From Jimgerdemannia flammicorona (lineage: Eukaryota > Mucoromycota > Endogonomycetes > Endogonales > Endogonaceae), in NCBI GenBank assembly GCA_003990745.1, contig RBNI01000779.1, forward strand, positions 1 to 27,049: a DNA stretch of 27,049 nt, in the 5' to 3' direction. The notes beneath the pieces are model-generated. The model was not told the origin of the DNA, made no database searches, and saw nothing but the letters and a program-made list of their open reading frames with translations. A program made the position numbers and the translations under genes. Every line of letters begins with the position of its first letter. Positions within the stretch are counted from its first letter, which is position 1. Below, piece by piece: positions 10,155-19,557 of the stretch.

Positions 10155-10910
10155 TTCTTCGAGATTGTGCAGTGTGTGGGTGCTCCGATCCCAATACCTT
10201 CTCGCGGATCGACAGCGCCCGTTCGCAAAGTAGCCTAGCCTTGTCGTAATCTCCCTGGCCCCGGTAAAAAATAGCCAGATTGTTCAGATATTGTGCTGTG
10301 TCTGGGTGCTCTGATCCCAACACCTTCTCACGGATTATCAGCGCCCGTTCGTACAGCGGTTCCGCCTTGTCGTATTTTCCCTGGCTGTTGTATAGCGCCG
10401 CCAGATTATTCAGAGATGTTGCTGTATCTAGGTGCCCTGATCCCAACACCTTCTCACGGATCGCCAACGCCCGTTCATACAGTGACTATGCCTTGTCATG
10501 CTTGCCCTGGTTATTGTAGAACCCCGCCAGGTTGTTCAGCGCTGATGCCGTGTCTGGGTGCTCTGCTCCTAACACAATCTCGCGGATTGCCAGTACCCGT
10601 TCGTACAGTGGCTCCGTCTTTTGATTGTTGAGAGAAGTTGCAGTGCTTGGGTGCTCTGGTCCCAACACTTTCTCATGGACCGCCAGCGCTCGTTCATACA
10701 GCGGCTCCGCTTTGTTATACTTTCCCTGATCGTTGTAGAGACAGGCCAGCTTGTTCAGAGAATTTGCCGTGTCTGAGTGCTCTGATCCTAACACCTGTTC
10801 TTGGATCGCCATCGCCCGTTCGTATAGTGGTTCCGCCTTGTCGTATTTACCTTGGCGGTGGTAGACAAACGCTAGAAGGCTCAGGGATGTTGCCGTTATG
10901 GGGTGCTCCG
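10155..10910 (-). repeat. 126-bp tandem repeats encoding TPR units
   Basis: The motif reading CCAACACCTTCTCACGGAT on the plus strand recurs every 126 bp (about 10191, 10317, 10443, 10569, then 10663 and 10789). The one short interval of about 93 bp reflects an in-frame loss of 11 residues from the third TPR (helix A plus turn), giving SLNNQKTEPLYER. Units are highly similar in DNA, so expansion and contraction by slippage or unequal exchange is likely. Confidence 0.8.
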
Positions 10911-12325
10911 TGCCAAGTTTTGCTATACAGCCATCTGTGCGAGCTCTTCGGTGCCCTGACAAAAACCACTCTCTATCAAGAACCACGTCGATGTTTTGAG
11001 CAGACTAATAAGAAAGGCCTGTGAGTTAGCGGCTATTTGATCTGGATTCTTCAGCTGTGCAACAATGTGTCGTACTTGTGGAAGGTGTACTTCGTTTGAA
11101 ATTCGGACTTGGGGAATATGATATTCTGCGGAGACCATTTCTTTGCTCAGCGCGGCAATGATGGCTTCTAAACATTGCAGATGCTCACTGCTCTCCATTG
11201 AATCACGAACGACCGTTTGCACCATGCGGTGAACTGCAAACATATCGCTAGATGGGTCGAAATTGTTTGTATCATCTTCGGGTTTGGCATTGCGGTTGGT
11301 ATTCTCTGTGGTAGTCCGGCGAATAAACGAAAACTCGGCTAGAACACCAATCGAGGAACAAACAAGGTGCTCGGCTGTCTCCTCAAGAGATCTTCGTATT
11401 GGGTTTGAAAAGAGCGCCAGAGCGTCATGCTGCCGTTGGAAAAGAGATGTAGATATTGCGTCTGGTTGCAGAAATGCGAATCCGAGCTGCCAATAGATTT
11501 CGCTCCTTGATTTGACTGAACGACGAATTCCACACCGTAGCTACTGTCTCCTTGTAGGCACTCGAGTTGTTGTGATCGCTGCTAGTGAGCAGCACTTTAG
11601 AATCATTTCTAATTAACTCCAGATAGGATTCGAAGGTAATTTTAGTTCGTTCAATATAAGAGCGTGCCAAATTAATGGCGAGCGGGAAACAATCCACCTC
11701 TCGTACGATTTGTTGAGCATGAATAGTGTCGAAGTCATCGGAAAGAGGTTGCGAACCAAGCAGAAGTTGCAGTGCCTGCTCGTTGGTCATCTTGTCTACG
11801 TCAATTACGGTCGCCCATGTTGAAGGGACATGATTACGAGTTGTTGCGATAATGTCTCCGCCAGTTGCAGGAATGTAAGGGTCTACGTCAGCAGCGTTTT
11901 CCATATCATCCAGAAGAAGCAGCCAACCTGTCGTTGATTCGAGCCATTTCCGAACCTGAGCTTTCAGCGCTTGGTCATTGTCGAGTATGTCTGGATTGGG
12001 GTCGATCCTTAGCTCCCTCGCCAGCCCTCGGAACGCGTCTAAAGTTGCTTTACCGCCATTCACACGCAGCCAGAAGATGTAAGTATAGTCCTCGCGATGC
12101 AGGTGGCAATAATTCACCATAAGCTCTGATTTCCCATGCCACCAATGCCTTTGAGCGCAAGCACACATACACCTTTCGATCGGTTGTTCAGGACCGCTGC
12201 TTGTATTTTCCCCAAGACATCCGTTCGGTCCACAAATCTGTTGGTGTGATTAACTGGAACTAAGAACATCTTCTCAACGGCATTGCTGGTGACGATTGGC
12301 GCAGGATAGTTTCCGTAGACGGTAC

Positions 12326-12471
12326 CTGCGTTGCGAAATGGTATACTTCGGTATCAAATATTCACACATGGAATCCTATCATCCTATGCTGTTAAACAAT
12401 TGTGAGAATGGGGCCGAAATACGACGACCCTTCATTCGCGTTAAATTCGCTGATGATAGCCATCAACTTAC
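12326..12471 (-). other. Predicted 146-nt intron in the NB-ARC-TPR gene
   Basis: The donor GTAAGT (12471 downward) and the acceptor CGCAG ending at 12326 restore one frame: ACC-G joined to GT-ACC gives ...TSTGTVYGNYPAP.... Reading straight through meets a stop before the NB-ARC lead-in. The length is somewhat long for a fungal intron. This is prediction only. Confidence 0.55.
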
Positions 12472-12537
12472 CGGTGGATGTATCGGTCAAATCGGTTCCT
12501 GTGCGAACGCTCTTGAAATTGCTTTCGGAAGACATGT

Positions 12538-12611
12538 CTGGGGTATCGTGAGATATTAGAGCAATCATAAAATCTGACAATACTTTGTTCCTAAAGCCTA
12601 CAGTAACTCAC
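12538..12611 (-). other. Predicted 74-nt intron just upstream of the start codon
   Basis: The donor GTGAGT (12611 downward), a CTAAT branch-like motif about 20 nt before the end, and the acceptor CCCAG at 12538 fit a normal fungal intron. It ends two bases before the chosen ATG at 12535, so it would be a 5' UTR intron, unless translation begins further upstream. Confidence 0.45.
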
Positions 12612-12657
12612 TGATCCCGCTGATGACCTCGGTGTGGAATTTGACCCGTAAATTGTC

Positions 12658-12667
12658 CCTTTTTATA
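12658..12667 (-). promoter_or_regulatory. TATA-like box for NB-ARC-TPR copy 1
   Basis: The minus strand reads TATAAAAAGG about 45 bp before the predicted 5' UTR intron and about 125 bp before the ATG. A stop codon in the coding frame just upstream supports this being non-coding promoter DNA. The 170 bp further upstream are CpG-rich and show no other gene. Confidence 0.4.
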
Positions 12668-13319
12668 CAGCTTTTATTTGGCTGCTCGATTCACATTTGA
12701 GCGACGACGGTCTTGGTGGGGCACGCCGCGCCATTCGGTGCCGCCGAAAGTTCAGGAAATGGAATTGATTGTATCGAATGGCCGCAGTTATTACGTGTTG
12801 CAAGTCACCAGCCGTAAAATTAGCTCAATGTTTGGGAACAATGTACACAAACTTTGTTACACATGAATAAATATGCCTCCGCAAAATTCTTTTCTGTCGC
12901 AGCCGCCTCAAATTATCTATCTTGGAAGTAAACAACTAAAGGAAGGGTTATACACATGCGGATCCGCACCCACTTTATCCTGCTGCGGACCGATCGCCAT
13001 CCATGGATCCTACGACCTTACGGCACTCGAATAGCTTGGAGAGGAATTCGTGATTTTATACATCTCTGTCAACTCTTGAAAAAGAAGGGTGCAATGAGCA
13101 AACCTTAGATAAGTATTTCATGAGCAGATAGCTCTTTATAATTGGGTATGTAACATGTATTATTCTACGATAATGAATACTTGTCGAATTGCCATTCAGG
13201 CCTTCTATAAAGCAAATAAATTGCACCACTCGTCGGTCCGGTCAGATTTGATCTCCTGTTGATGCTCGGGGATTCCAGCTGGACTGTCAGATCCGCTGTA
13301 TACACGGATCGGATCGGGT

Positions 13320-13590
13320 TGCGGAACTCTAAGTACGGTCTGCAAAATGCGGTCTGCGATCTGCAGTTAATCATTTTGCGGTCTGTAGTTAATCATCTTT
13401 TTGCGGCATGTGTTAATCGTCGTTTTACGGTTTATCGTTGCAAAACGACACCGCAGACCAGACCACGAATCGATGATTAGCCCGCAGACTGTAGATCGCC
13501 AATTAACGACAGCAGCCTGAAGATTAATGCTGACCGCAAACCTCAGATCGCAGATAGACTAATTTGAAAATTGTGATTAACCGCACACCT
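13320..13590. repeat. Quasi-palindromic TTAATCG motif array, copy 2
   Basis: The same motif array as at 9478-9795, shorter by internal deletions. Plus-oriented TGCGGTTAATC units on the left (to about 13435) face minus-oriented GATTAACCGCA units on the right (to about 13590). It occupies the same place 3' of the TPR coding. Confidence 0.6.
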
Positions 13591-13697
13591 CATTCCAGAC
13601 CCAGATTTTTACTCGTGAAACTCAATCTCACGATTTCAGAATGAACATATCTATATACCTAATCCCCATTCGGAGATTGTGGCTGTACTGTTTATAA

Positions 13698-14922
13698 TTA
13701 GCTACGAATGGATCGGTTCATCCGATCCACATCCATTGGAGAGTATGCATAGATCGCCAGCGTCCGATCGCAAAGCGGCTCCGCCTTGTCGTACTTCTCT
13801 TGGTTGTCGTAGAACAAAGCCAGATTTTTCAGAGATTTTGCCATGCTTAGGTGGTCTGAATGGATTGCCAGCGCCCGTTCGTACACCGGTTCCGCGTTTT
13901 CGCCCCGCCAGGTTATTCAGAGATGTTGCCGTGTTTGGGTGCTCTGATCCTAACACCTTCTCACGGATTGCGAGCGATCGTTTATATAGCGGCTCCGCCC
14001 TGTCGAGCTTGCTCTGGCGTTTGTAGAGCCCCGCCAGATTGGCCAGCGTTGATGCCGTGTCTGCTCTCAACACCTTCTCACGGTTCGCCAACACCCGCTC
14101 GATACAGCAGCCCCGTCTTGTCATACTTTTCTTATTGTCGTAGAGGAAATCCAGTTTGTTCAGAGAAATCGCCGTGTCTGTGCGCTCTAATCCCAACATC
14201 TTCTCACGGACCGCCAGCGCCCGTTCATACAGCGGCTCCGCATAGTCATGCTTTCCTTGGTTGATTTATACCCTCGCCAGATTACTCAGAACCTTTGCCG
14301 CGTTTGCGTGTTCTGATCCACCACATTCTCATAATCGCTAGCGCTAGTTTGTACAGCGTTCCCACCTTGTCGTAATTGCCCTGGCAGTGGTAGACGAACG
14401 CTAGATGATTCAGGGATATTGCCGTTTTGGGGTGCTCTGCGACATGTTTAGCTCCTGGTAAAGACCACTCTCTACCAAGAACCGTGTCGTTTCTTTGAGC
14501 ATGCTGATAAAAAACCTGGGAGTCAGCGGTTATTCGGTCCGTATTCTTCAGTTGTGCAATACCGTGTCGTGGAAGGTACACTTCGTTTGAATTTCGGACT
14601 TGGGGATTATAATATTCTACGGAGACGATTTCATTATTCAGCGCGGTAAAGATTGTTTCTAAACATCGCAGACGCCCACTGCTCTTTATCAATTACGAAC
14701 GACCATTTGCACCACGCGGTCAAAGCATGTCGCTAGATGAGTCGAGTTTGTTTGGCGTTGGCATTGCGGTCAGTATTCTCTGTGGCAGTCCGCCGAATAA
14801 ACAAAAGGTCGACTAGAATACCAATCGTGGAAAGAAGGTGCTCGGCTGTCCCCTCAAGTGGTCTTCGAAAAGAGCGCCAGAGCATCGTGCTGTCATTGGA
14901 AAATGGATGTAAAGATAATCTG
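13698..14922 (-). pseudogene. NB-ARC/TPR gene, copy 2, heavily decayed and truncated
   Basis: Minus-strand remains parallel copy 1. From the right they are the post-NB-ARC segment TMLWRSFRRPLEGTAEHLL, then LLFIRRTATENTDRNAN (about 14760-14890), a VVQMVVRN remnant of the winged-helix tail (about 14700), and EIVSVEYYNPQVRNSNEVYLP (about 14570-14640). About five to six TPR units follow (ANLAGLYKRQSKLDRAEPLYKRSLAIREKVLGSEHPNT, in part, about 13940-14080), ending at about 13700. Several frameshifts and deletions split the TPRs into different frames, including one that loses half a repeat near 13900. The nucleotide-binding core (P-loop, Walker B) and the N-terminus are gone, replaced at 14923 by a Gypsy fragment. 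It cannot make a functional protein. Confidence 0.8.
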
Positions 14923-15404
14923 TTCAAGGCCCAGATATGACAAGCCAAATATACCAACACTAGGAGATAGGAGATTGAATTCAAGATTAGTGATCAAGTA
15001 CTCTTGTTTACTACAAATCTCAATTTGTCATCTCAAGTCAATCACCCTTCAAGCAAGATACATTGGTCCCTATGAGATACTTGAACAAGTATCCCCTGTA
15101 ATATACAAGTTAATACTACTACAGACTATCTGTATATATTCTGTCTTTCATGTCTCTCTGCTCAAGCCATACAATAATAGTCTGCACAAGTACCCAAACC
15201 AGACTCCTCAGCCATCAGTATAACTTTTGGTTGATAGTTATATTGAGTATAAAGTTGAGAAGATTCTTGACAAATATATGCATTACATACAATTACACTC
15301 AGTATCTTGTCAAATAGATAGGCTATCTTGAGTATAACAGTACTTGGGAACCTATTGGAAATCTCAAGAATACTCAACAAGCTCTCTATAAATATGAATA
15401 TTGA
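14923..15404 (+). pseudogene. Gypsy (chromovirus) fragment: integrase C-terminus and chromodomain
   Basis: A plus-strand fragment begins in KAQ..QAKYTNTRR, equal to QKAQQYQAKYVDKKW of the copy at 5215. It continues through DQVLLFTTNL, RYIGPYEILEQVSPVIYKL, YSVFHVSLLKPYN and a chromodomain (IEYKVEKILD, then after a frameshift QYLVK.IGYLEYNSTWEPIGNLKN). It ends at TGA 15402-15404. Everything upstream of the integrase C-terminus is missing, so this is a 5'-truncated or recombined copy, fused directly to the interrupted NLR-like gene. It belongs to the same broad family as the Gypsy copies at 3681 and 18023, but is more AT-shifted. Confidence 0.8.
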
Positions 15405-15435
15405 GGCTAATATTCTCTTTCAAGTAGGGAAGAAT

Positions 15436-15860
15436 ATAATAATCCTCTATATTCTATTTTTCTTTTTGCTGAATTATCATCTTTTCTTTATTATATTACT
15501 CAATAGAATATTTCAAAATAGCTTAGAATAGTATAGAATTACTTAGTCATTTGCCAAGAACCTGTTTCTTAAATAGTTCTATTAAGATTTTATCAATGTT
15601 TAATAACTCTCTGTAATATTCTATTAAGTTCTGCAAAGTATAACTCATTGCTCAGTATCTAGCTTAGTAATATTCTATCTGTTTCTTTTTCTTTCTATTT
15701 CTCTTATATAAATATCTTCTCTGAATACTTCAATAAAGCTCAGTCTAATTAGTTATCACACATTTACTCAAATCTTCTGAAAGCAATTGAATTTCTCAAG
15801 TAAATCTAGTTATATATTTCTATTTAGATATATATTTACTGATATATAGTCTAAGTCTCA
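15436..15860 (+). repeat. Degenerate 3' LTR of the Gypsy fragment
   Basis: This follows a GTAGGGAAG purine-rich stretch that replaces the polypurine tract. It resembles the 465-bp LTRs in order: a TATAATAATCC start, CTTAGTCATTTGCCAAGAACCTG, a TATAAATATCTTC promoter-like box (about 15706) and AATAAAGCTCAG (about 15733). The right end is blurred, so the boundary is approximate. Confidence 0.5.
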
Positions 15861-16651
15861 GATTTCATCTGACTTAACTATATCAAAGCACTCTTATACT
15901 TCAATAAGTATAATTGTTCTCTATAATATATATATTTATTACAACTATCAAGAATAATGAACTAGGAATATCTTAAAGCATTTCACTAATAGCTATCTTG
16001 TTTTTCTTAAATTAGTATATAATGAGAGTCTTGGTGTGATCAGTAGAGAGAAGTAAGTACAGCTGATTGAAACTCTTTATAAAGTTAAGAAAATCTGATC
16101 TCTCAGCTGTTGTAAAGAGCTGTAAATTACAGATAATCTACTTGATGAATTTCTTGATAGTATCTTGAGTATAAAATAATCATAGTACTATAGAGTTGCT
16201 GGCAGAAGTAGTCTCTATCTTTCAGAATATTTTTGGCTAAAATGATACTTAAATATAATAAGATTTGAGTCTGAGCTAAAGACTATAGTACAATAGTTAT
16301 AACTGAATATATTATCATAGTTTTTAGTAATGTATTTTCATTTCTTTAACTTTCTTTTAGAAATAACTAAGGTGATAAAGCTTGAGATATCTATTTAGCT
16401 AGATGTAACTAAGGTAAATATAACTTTATCTATGTTGATTTTTATTATTAATAGAGAGGAAAGTTGAGAGGAGAGTTGAGAGATAATAGTTTATACTCTT
16501 TACTTATGATAGAAAACCTAGTCTTAAATATTACTAAGTAAACTAAGAGATTATAGAATCTTTACAATAATAGAAATATAGAAAATCTAAGATAAAAGAG
16601 CTGAGTAAGGAAGATAAGTTATATAGAATATTTATTGATAATAAATAAAAC

Positions 16652-16760
16652 AACTATATGACTACTATAAAATTAAACCTATACCATTACTATATAATAA
16701 TATATAACTATATAACTACTATAAAATTAGACTTATATTATTACTATAGAATGATATTTA
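16652..16760. repeat. Two-copy tandem repeat, about 54-bp unit
   Basis: AACTATATGACTACTATAAA at 16652 and AACTATATAACTACTATAAA at 16706 begin two consecutive units that share the following ATTA..CTTATA..ATTACTATA sequence. A partial third unit may follow. Confidence 0.65.
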
Positions 16761-16890
16761 TAGTAGCTATAATTTGTAGAATAATATATATATATTAAGA
16801 AGTTAAATTGAACCTATATCATTACTACAGAAATTACAAAATATAATTATATATTGAGAAATTAATATACATATATAATAGTATAGTATT

Positions 16891-17010
16891 GAGCTAATTA
16901 CTTCTGACTAAAGTGGTTAAGTTATAAAATTGAGCTACTACTTCTGATCAAGTAGCTGAGCTATAAAATTGAGCTGACTACTTCTGGCCAAAGTGGCTGA
17001 ATTATAGCTA
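16891..17010. repeat. Three-copy tandem repeat, 39-41 bp unit
   Basis: Three consecutive units start GAGCTAATTACTTCTG (16891), GAGCTACTACTTCTG (16932) and GAGCTGACTACTTCTG (16971). Each continues with (C)AAGTGGCTGAGTTATAAAATT-like sequence. The units differ mainly by transitions. Confidence 0.75.
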
Positions 17011-17363
17011 GCTATAGCTGACTATAGTTATGATTAACCAGAGTAGCTTAGTCAGTAGAAATATATACTATAGACTATTTATTATAAGAAAGAGTAAATT
17101 TAAGTATTATCTATTATTATATATTACTATCTTCTTAGCTCTGGTCAGTATAATGTCCTTCTACTCTTCACAAATAACCTTCTATATATATATTCTTTCT
17201 ATTAATACTTTTATAAAATCAATTAACCTACTTTATTACTACTCTTCAAATTTTAGCTATATACTTTCTATCTACTTTCTATCTCTTATTCTCTAATAGT
17301 ACTGCTATTATTAATATTACCAGCTTCTACTTCTGAAATATAATATTGAGAAACTCTATTTAC

Positions 17364-17382
17364 TTTTTTTTTTTTTTTTTTT
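17364..17382. repeat. Poly-T run of 19
   Basis: A homopolymer T tract at the right part of the AT-rich desert; no attached element was recognised. Confidence 0.75.
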
Positions 17383-17640
17383 AATAGACTCAAGTTCTAC
17401 AGATTTTTATTAAAAGATAATCTAGACTATATAGGTCAAATCTCTTTACCACTACCATCTCAAGAACTATATCTCTATGAATCTAAGTTAGCTATTATTT
17501 AGCAGCTCAACTATATTAGATATATGTAGTAGGGCTTATAGTAGTCTATATCTCATTCTATATATCACACTCTTTCTACTACTAGAGAGAAAGTAACCAT
17601 ATACTCACAACTGAAGATATATACTCAAAACCCCAACATA

Positions 17641-18017
17641 TTATAATGATGACCTCAGAATGATAACATCAGTATATGAGATAGTCTTTTCTTATCAGCT
17701 ACCAGATTAGAGCATAAGAAGATCATATGGCATGACTTATCTGGACTATAAGATAAGCAATGATGATCAACTGTGAGTCATTGTGATCACAAGACAGACA
17801 TCTCAAGGAATATAAAAGAAGGATCAAGAAATCACAGTAGTAGTAATCCAAACAAAGCTTATAGAAATAGTTCTAAAGACTTACTATAAATAAAATATCT
17901 ATCACTCACTAAACCTCAAGGTCCAGAAACCACCAAGGCCTCTCAGTCCAGAATAGAATATTCCAAGACATCAGAAGAGCTATGGGGGTCTACACAAAAA
18001 AGACTCCTAGTCTCAAC
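17641..18017. other. Unassigned sequence left of the complete Gypsy element
   Basis: Composition becomes more balanced here. No open frame or known domain is visible on either strand. With the 24128-24838 stretch it forms the pre-insertion sequence of the Gypsy element, so the two should be read as one continuous locus. Confidence 0.5.
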
Positions 18018-18022
18018 CTGAG
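18018..18022. other. Target site duplication, left (CTGAG)
   Basis: CTGAG immediately precedes the 5' LTR and is repeated exactly after the 3' LTR at 24123-24127, the 5-bp duplication expected of Gypsy integrase. Confidence 0.9.
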
Positions 18023-18487
18023 TGTAATAATTTCACAGTCATATTTAGTCTTAGTATATTTTTTGCATCTTTTAGTCAGTCTTTTCTTGTCATTTCTTGA
18101 ACATTCTACTATGTTCTGGCACCTTCTACTTGCTTAGAAATCTTCTCTTAGTGCCCAGACACTACTAGAATATTCTTGTCTTTCCTTGATACCAAGTATC
18201 TTGTCTCAGCTAGTCATAGAACCTTTCAGAACATTGTAGAATAGTATTAGTCAGCTTTGCTAAGAACCTATTTCTTGGCATTTCTCTTTCTTTCCAAGAT
18301 CCTTTCAGATCTTTCTTTCAGACTATATATAAATATCCTTATTCTCTGCCTGAATAAAGCTCAGAATATTTTCTCCCAGAAATCCTTCAAGAATACTTGA
18401 ACCTTTAAGTATCTCTTTAAATTACTTTAGGCCAACTAGAACTTCCAGATTTAGCCACTTTCTCTTAAAGAAACTAGAACTGTTATA
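18023..18487 (+). repeat. 5' LTR of the complete Gypsy element
   Basis: It begins TGTAATA and ends TGTTATA; one transition in each would give the perfect inverted ends seen in the 404-bp LTR at 6036. A TATATAAATATCC promoter-like box lies near 18325 and AATAAAGCTCAG near 18352. It has the same length as the 3' LTR. Confidence 0.92.
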
Positions 18488-18489
18488 CT

Positions 18490-18503
18490 TGGTAGTAGCA
18501 GTA
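18490..18503 (+). promoter_or_regulatory. Primer binding site (TGGTAGTAGCAG)
   Basis: TGGTAGTAGCAG starts two bases after the LTR. TGG matches the CCA end of a tRNA, as expected for a minus-strand primer site. I cannot assign the tRNA species. Confidence 0.55.
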
Positions 18504-18577
18504 TTGTTACATCCTACCTTATTAAGAAACCTCACATGAATTCGAAAACTAGTCACAACTAGTTACACAAACCTGAA

Positions 18578-19557
18578 ATGAGCCATAAAGAGTCAGTCTA
18601 CTAGCCAGACCCCTCTGCTACAGAAGAAGCAGGAAGATCACAGCTCAACATAGAAGATATGATCAATGCCATGGCCCACCAAATTCAAGAACTTCAAGCA
18701 CAACTAGAATAGCAGAAAATATATACTATGGGTACATCACATCCTGCTATAGTACCAGTTAGTTTCAAGTCACTCAAGTCAGATACCTTTGATGGCCATT
18801 GAGGAGGACTATCTATAGATATATGGACCTTCCAATTGGATCAATACTTTGAGCTCACAAGAATGGAAGATGACATGCAAGTCCAATTTGCTGCCACACT
18901 TCTCTGAGAAAATACAGCCATCTGGTAGTACAATCATATCATGGTTACATCTGTATACTCATATGCATGAATCAGAGATTGGAAAGCTTTCAAGAGAGCT
19001 CTTCACAAGCAGTTCAAGCCTGCTAATGCCACTAAGCTAGCCAGGGACAAGCTAGTGAACATCAAGCAACTCAAGTCTATATAAAGCTATAATATATAAT
19101 TTTTGTTAATTCTACTTGAGCTACCAGCAGTATCTAAGGATAAAAGATAGACCACTATGTCTGAGGCCTGAAGGGAAATACATGAGTTAAGGTTCCCAAA
19201 ACTCTTGATGAAGCTATGAGAATTACTGATAGATTTGACATCATCACCTTTGATAACTGCTTTGAACCAGAATGCCATAAAAAGAACCACTTTGAGAACT
19301 GCTACAGAAACCAACCAAGAACAGTTGACCCAGTACCAATAAACTTAAACACCATGAATAAAAAGAACACCAAGCTCACCCCTGAAGAAAAGGACTATCT
19401 GAAGAAATCTAGAGTTTGTTTCTTCTGTTGCCAAATAGGACATATTGCAACCAAATGTTCTAGGAAGACTAGCAAACCCTCAAGACTAGTTACTATGTTG
19501 TCCAAGGATATATCTGTCAATCCCACTATCAGTCAACTTGAGCTCAAGGTTAGGAAG
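18578..19557 (+). pseudogene. Gypsy gag (capsid and CCHC zinc knuckle)
   Basis: This encodes the structural Gag that packages element RNA. From the ATG at 18578 the frame gives MSHKESVY, an acidic, Gln-rich N-terminus with a short coiled-coil-like IEDMINAMAHQIQELQAQLE (about 18645-18708), then the capsid-like stretch containing IDIWTFQLDQYFELTRMEDD (about 18815-18875), DWKAFKRALHKQFKPANATK (about 18975-19035) and LLELPAVSKD. A one-base loss near 19198 shifts the frame into EAMRITDRFDIITFDN. The nucleocapsid zinc knuckle CFFCCQIGHIATKC (CX2CX4HX4C) lies at 19417-19458. Stops at 18602, near 18795, 18903, 18924 and elsewhere abolish function. Many correspond to CGA to TGA or TGG to TAG changes. 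No stop separates Gag from the dUTPase region that follows, so a fusion is implied. Confidence 0.85.

Larger units (their letters stand above)
8980..11445. repeat. Tandem duplication unit 1 (part alignable to unit 2)
   Basis: From about 8980 the sequence matches the segment starting at about 12842. Shared landmarks are GTTACACATGA, the GCGGATCCGCACCCACTTTA block (9117 and 12959), CTGTCAACTCTTGAAAAAGA, the TTAATCG motif array, and then the TPR and NB-ARC-tail coding. The copies are in the same orientation, about 3.86 kb apart. Unit 1 has an extra stretch at about 9840-10120, including an A22 run, that unit 2 lacks. Homology stops near 11445 only because unit 2 is truncated there by a Gypsy fragment. 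Confidence 0.75.
10126..12535 (-). pseudogene. NB-ARC/TPR (NLR-like STAND) gene, copy 1, frameshifted
   Basis: STAND proteins of this build are signal-transducing NTPases; in fungi they are linked to non-self recognition. The chosen start is the ATG at 12535. Exon 1 (21 codons) joins across an in-frame 146-nt intron to TVYGNYPAP, then FLVPVNHTNRFVDRTDVL, the usual lead-in to NB-ARC. The P-loop GIGGMGKSEL (about 12125-12155) is broken by a one-base loss near 12132. Downstream are Walker B WLLLLDD (about 11905-11925), GGDIIATTRN (about 11833-11862) and FPLAINLA (about 11665-11688). A second frameshift near 11490 leads to the winged-helix tail with MFAVHRMVQTVVRDS (about 11200-11243), and a third near 10925 to the TPRs. 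About six 42-residue kinesin-light-chain-type TPRs follow (LNNLA.LY..QGKYDKAEPLYERAL.I.EKVLG.EHPD), with a stop at 10486-10488. The promoter faces unit 2. The frameshifts could in part be assembly errors, but there are several. Confidence 0.85.
12842..14922. repeat. Tandem duplication unit 2, truncated at right
   Basis: This is a head-to-tail copy of unit 1: the 3' flank (12842 to about 13650), then the TPR region and the NB-ARC tail. It begins about 175 bp upstream of the copy 1 TATA-like box and ends abruptly at 14922, inside the NB-ARC-derived coding, where Gypsy sequence starts. Divergence from unit 1 is substantial, with many substitutions and indels, so the duplication is not recent. 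Confidence 0.75.
15861..17640. other. AT-rich desert without recognisable genes
   Basis: This is the most AT-rich part of the window, dominated by TATA, ATTA and TAGAAT words with almost no CpG. Reading frames in it are short and biased to Ile, Tyr and Leu from composition alone. It contains two short tandem repeats (16652-16760 and 16891-17010), a GAGAG/TTGAGAG-rich patch near 16455-16490 and a T19 run. It looks like deeply mutated transposon sequence, but no family can be named. Confidence 0.6.

Noticed and set aside
10155..10910. Regularly spaced 126-bp repeats considered as a CRISPR-like array
   Set aside because: The repeats are contiguous coding units of a kinesin-light-chain-type TPR domain, with no spacers.
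10280..11024. Overlapping plus-strand frames with repeated peptide units
   Set aside because: They are antisense shadows of the TPR repeats; the minus strand carries the real TPR consensus.
17030..17296. Hydrophobic plus-strand frame that looks like a membrane protein
   Set aside because: It lies in extremely AT-rich DNA, where TAT, ATT and TTA codons produce Ile/Tyr/Leu-rich frames by composition. No start context or family match is visible.
18849..19040. Plus-strand frame over the Gag capsid region as a separate small gene
   Set aside because: It is a shifted reading of the same DNA; the neighbouring frame carries recognisable Gag capsid sequence.
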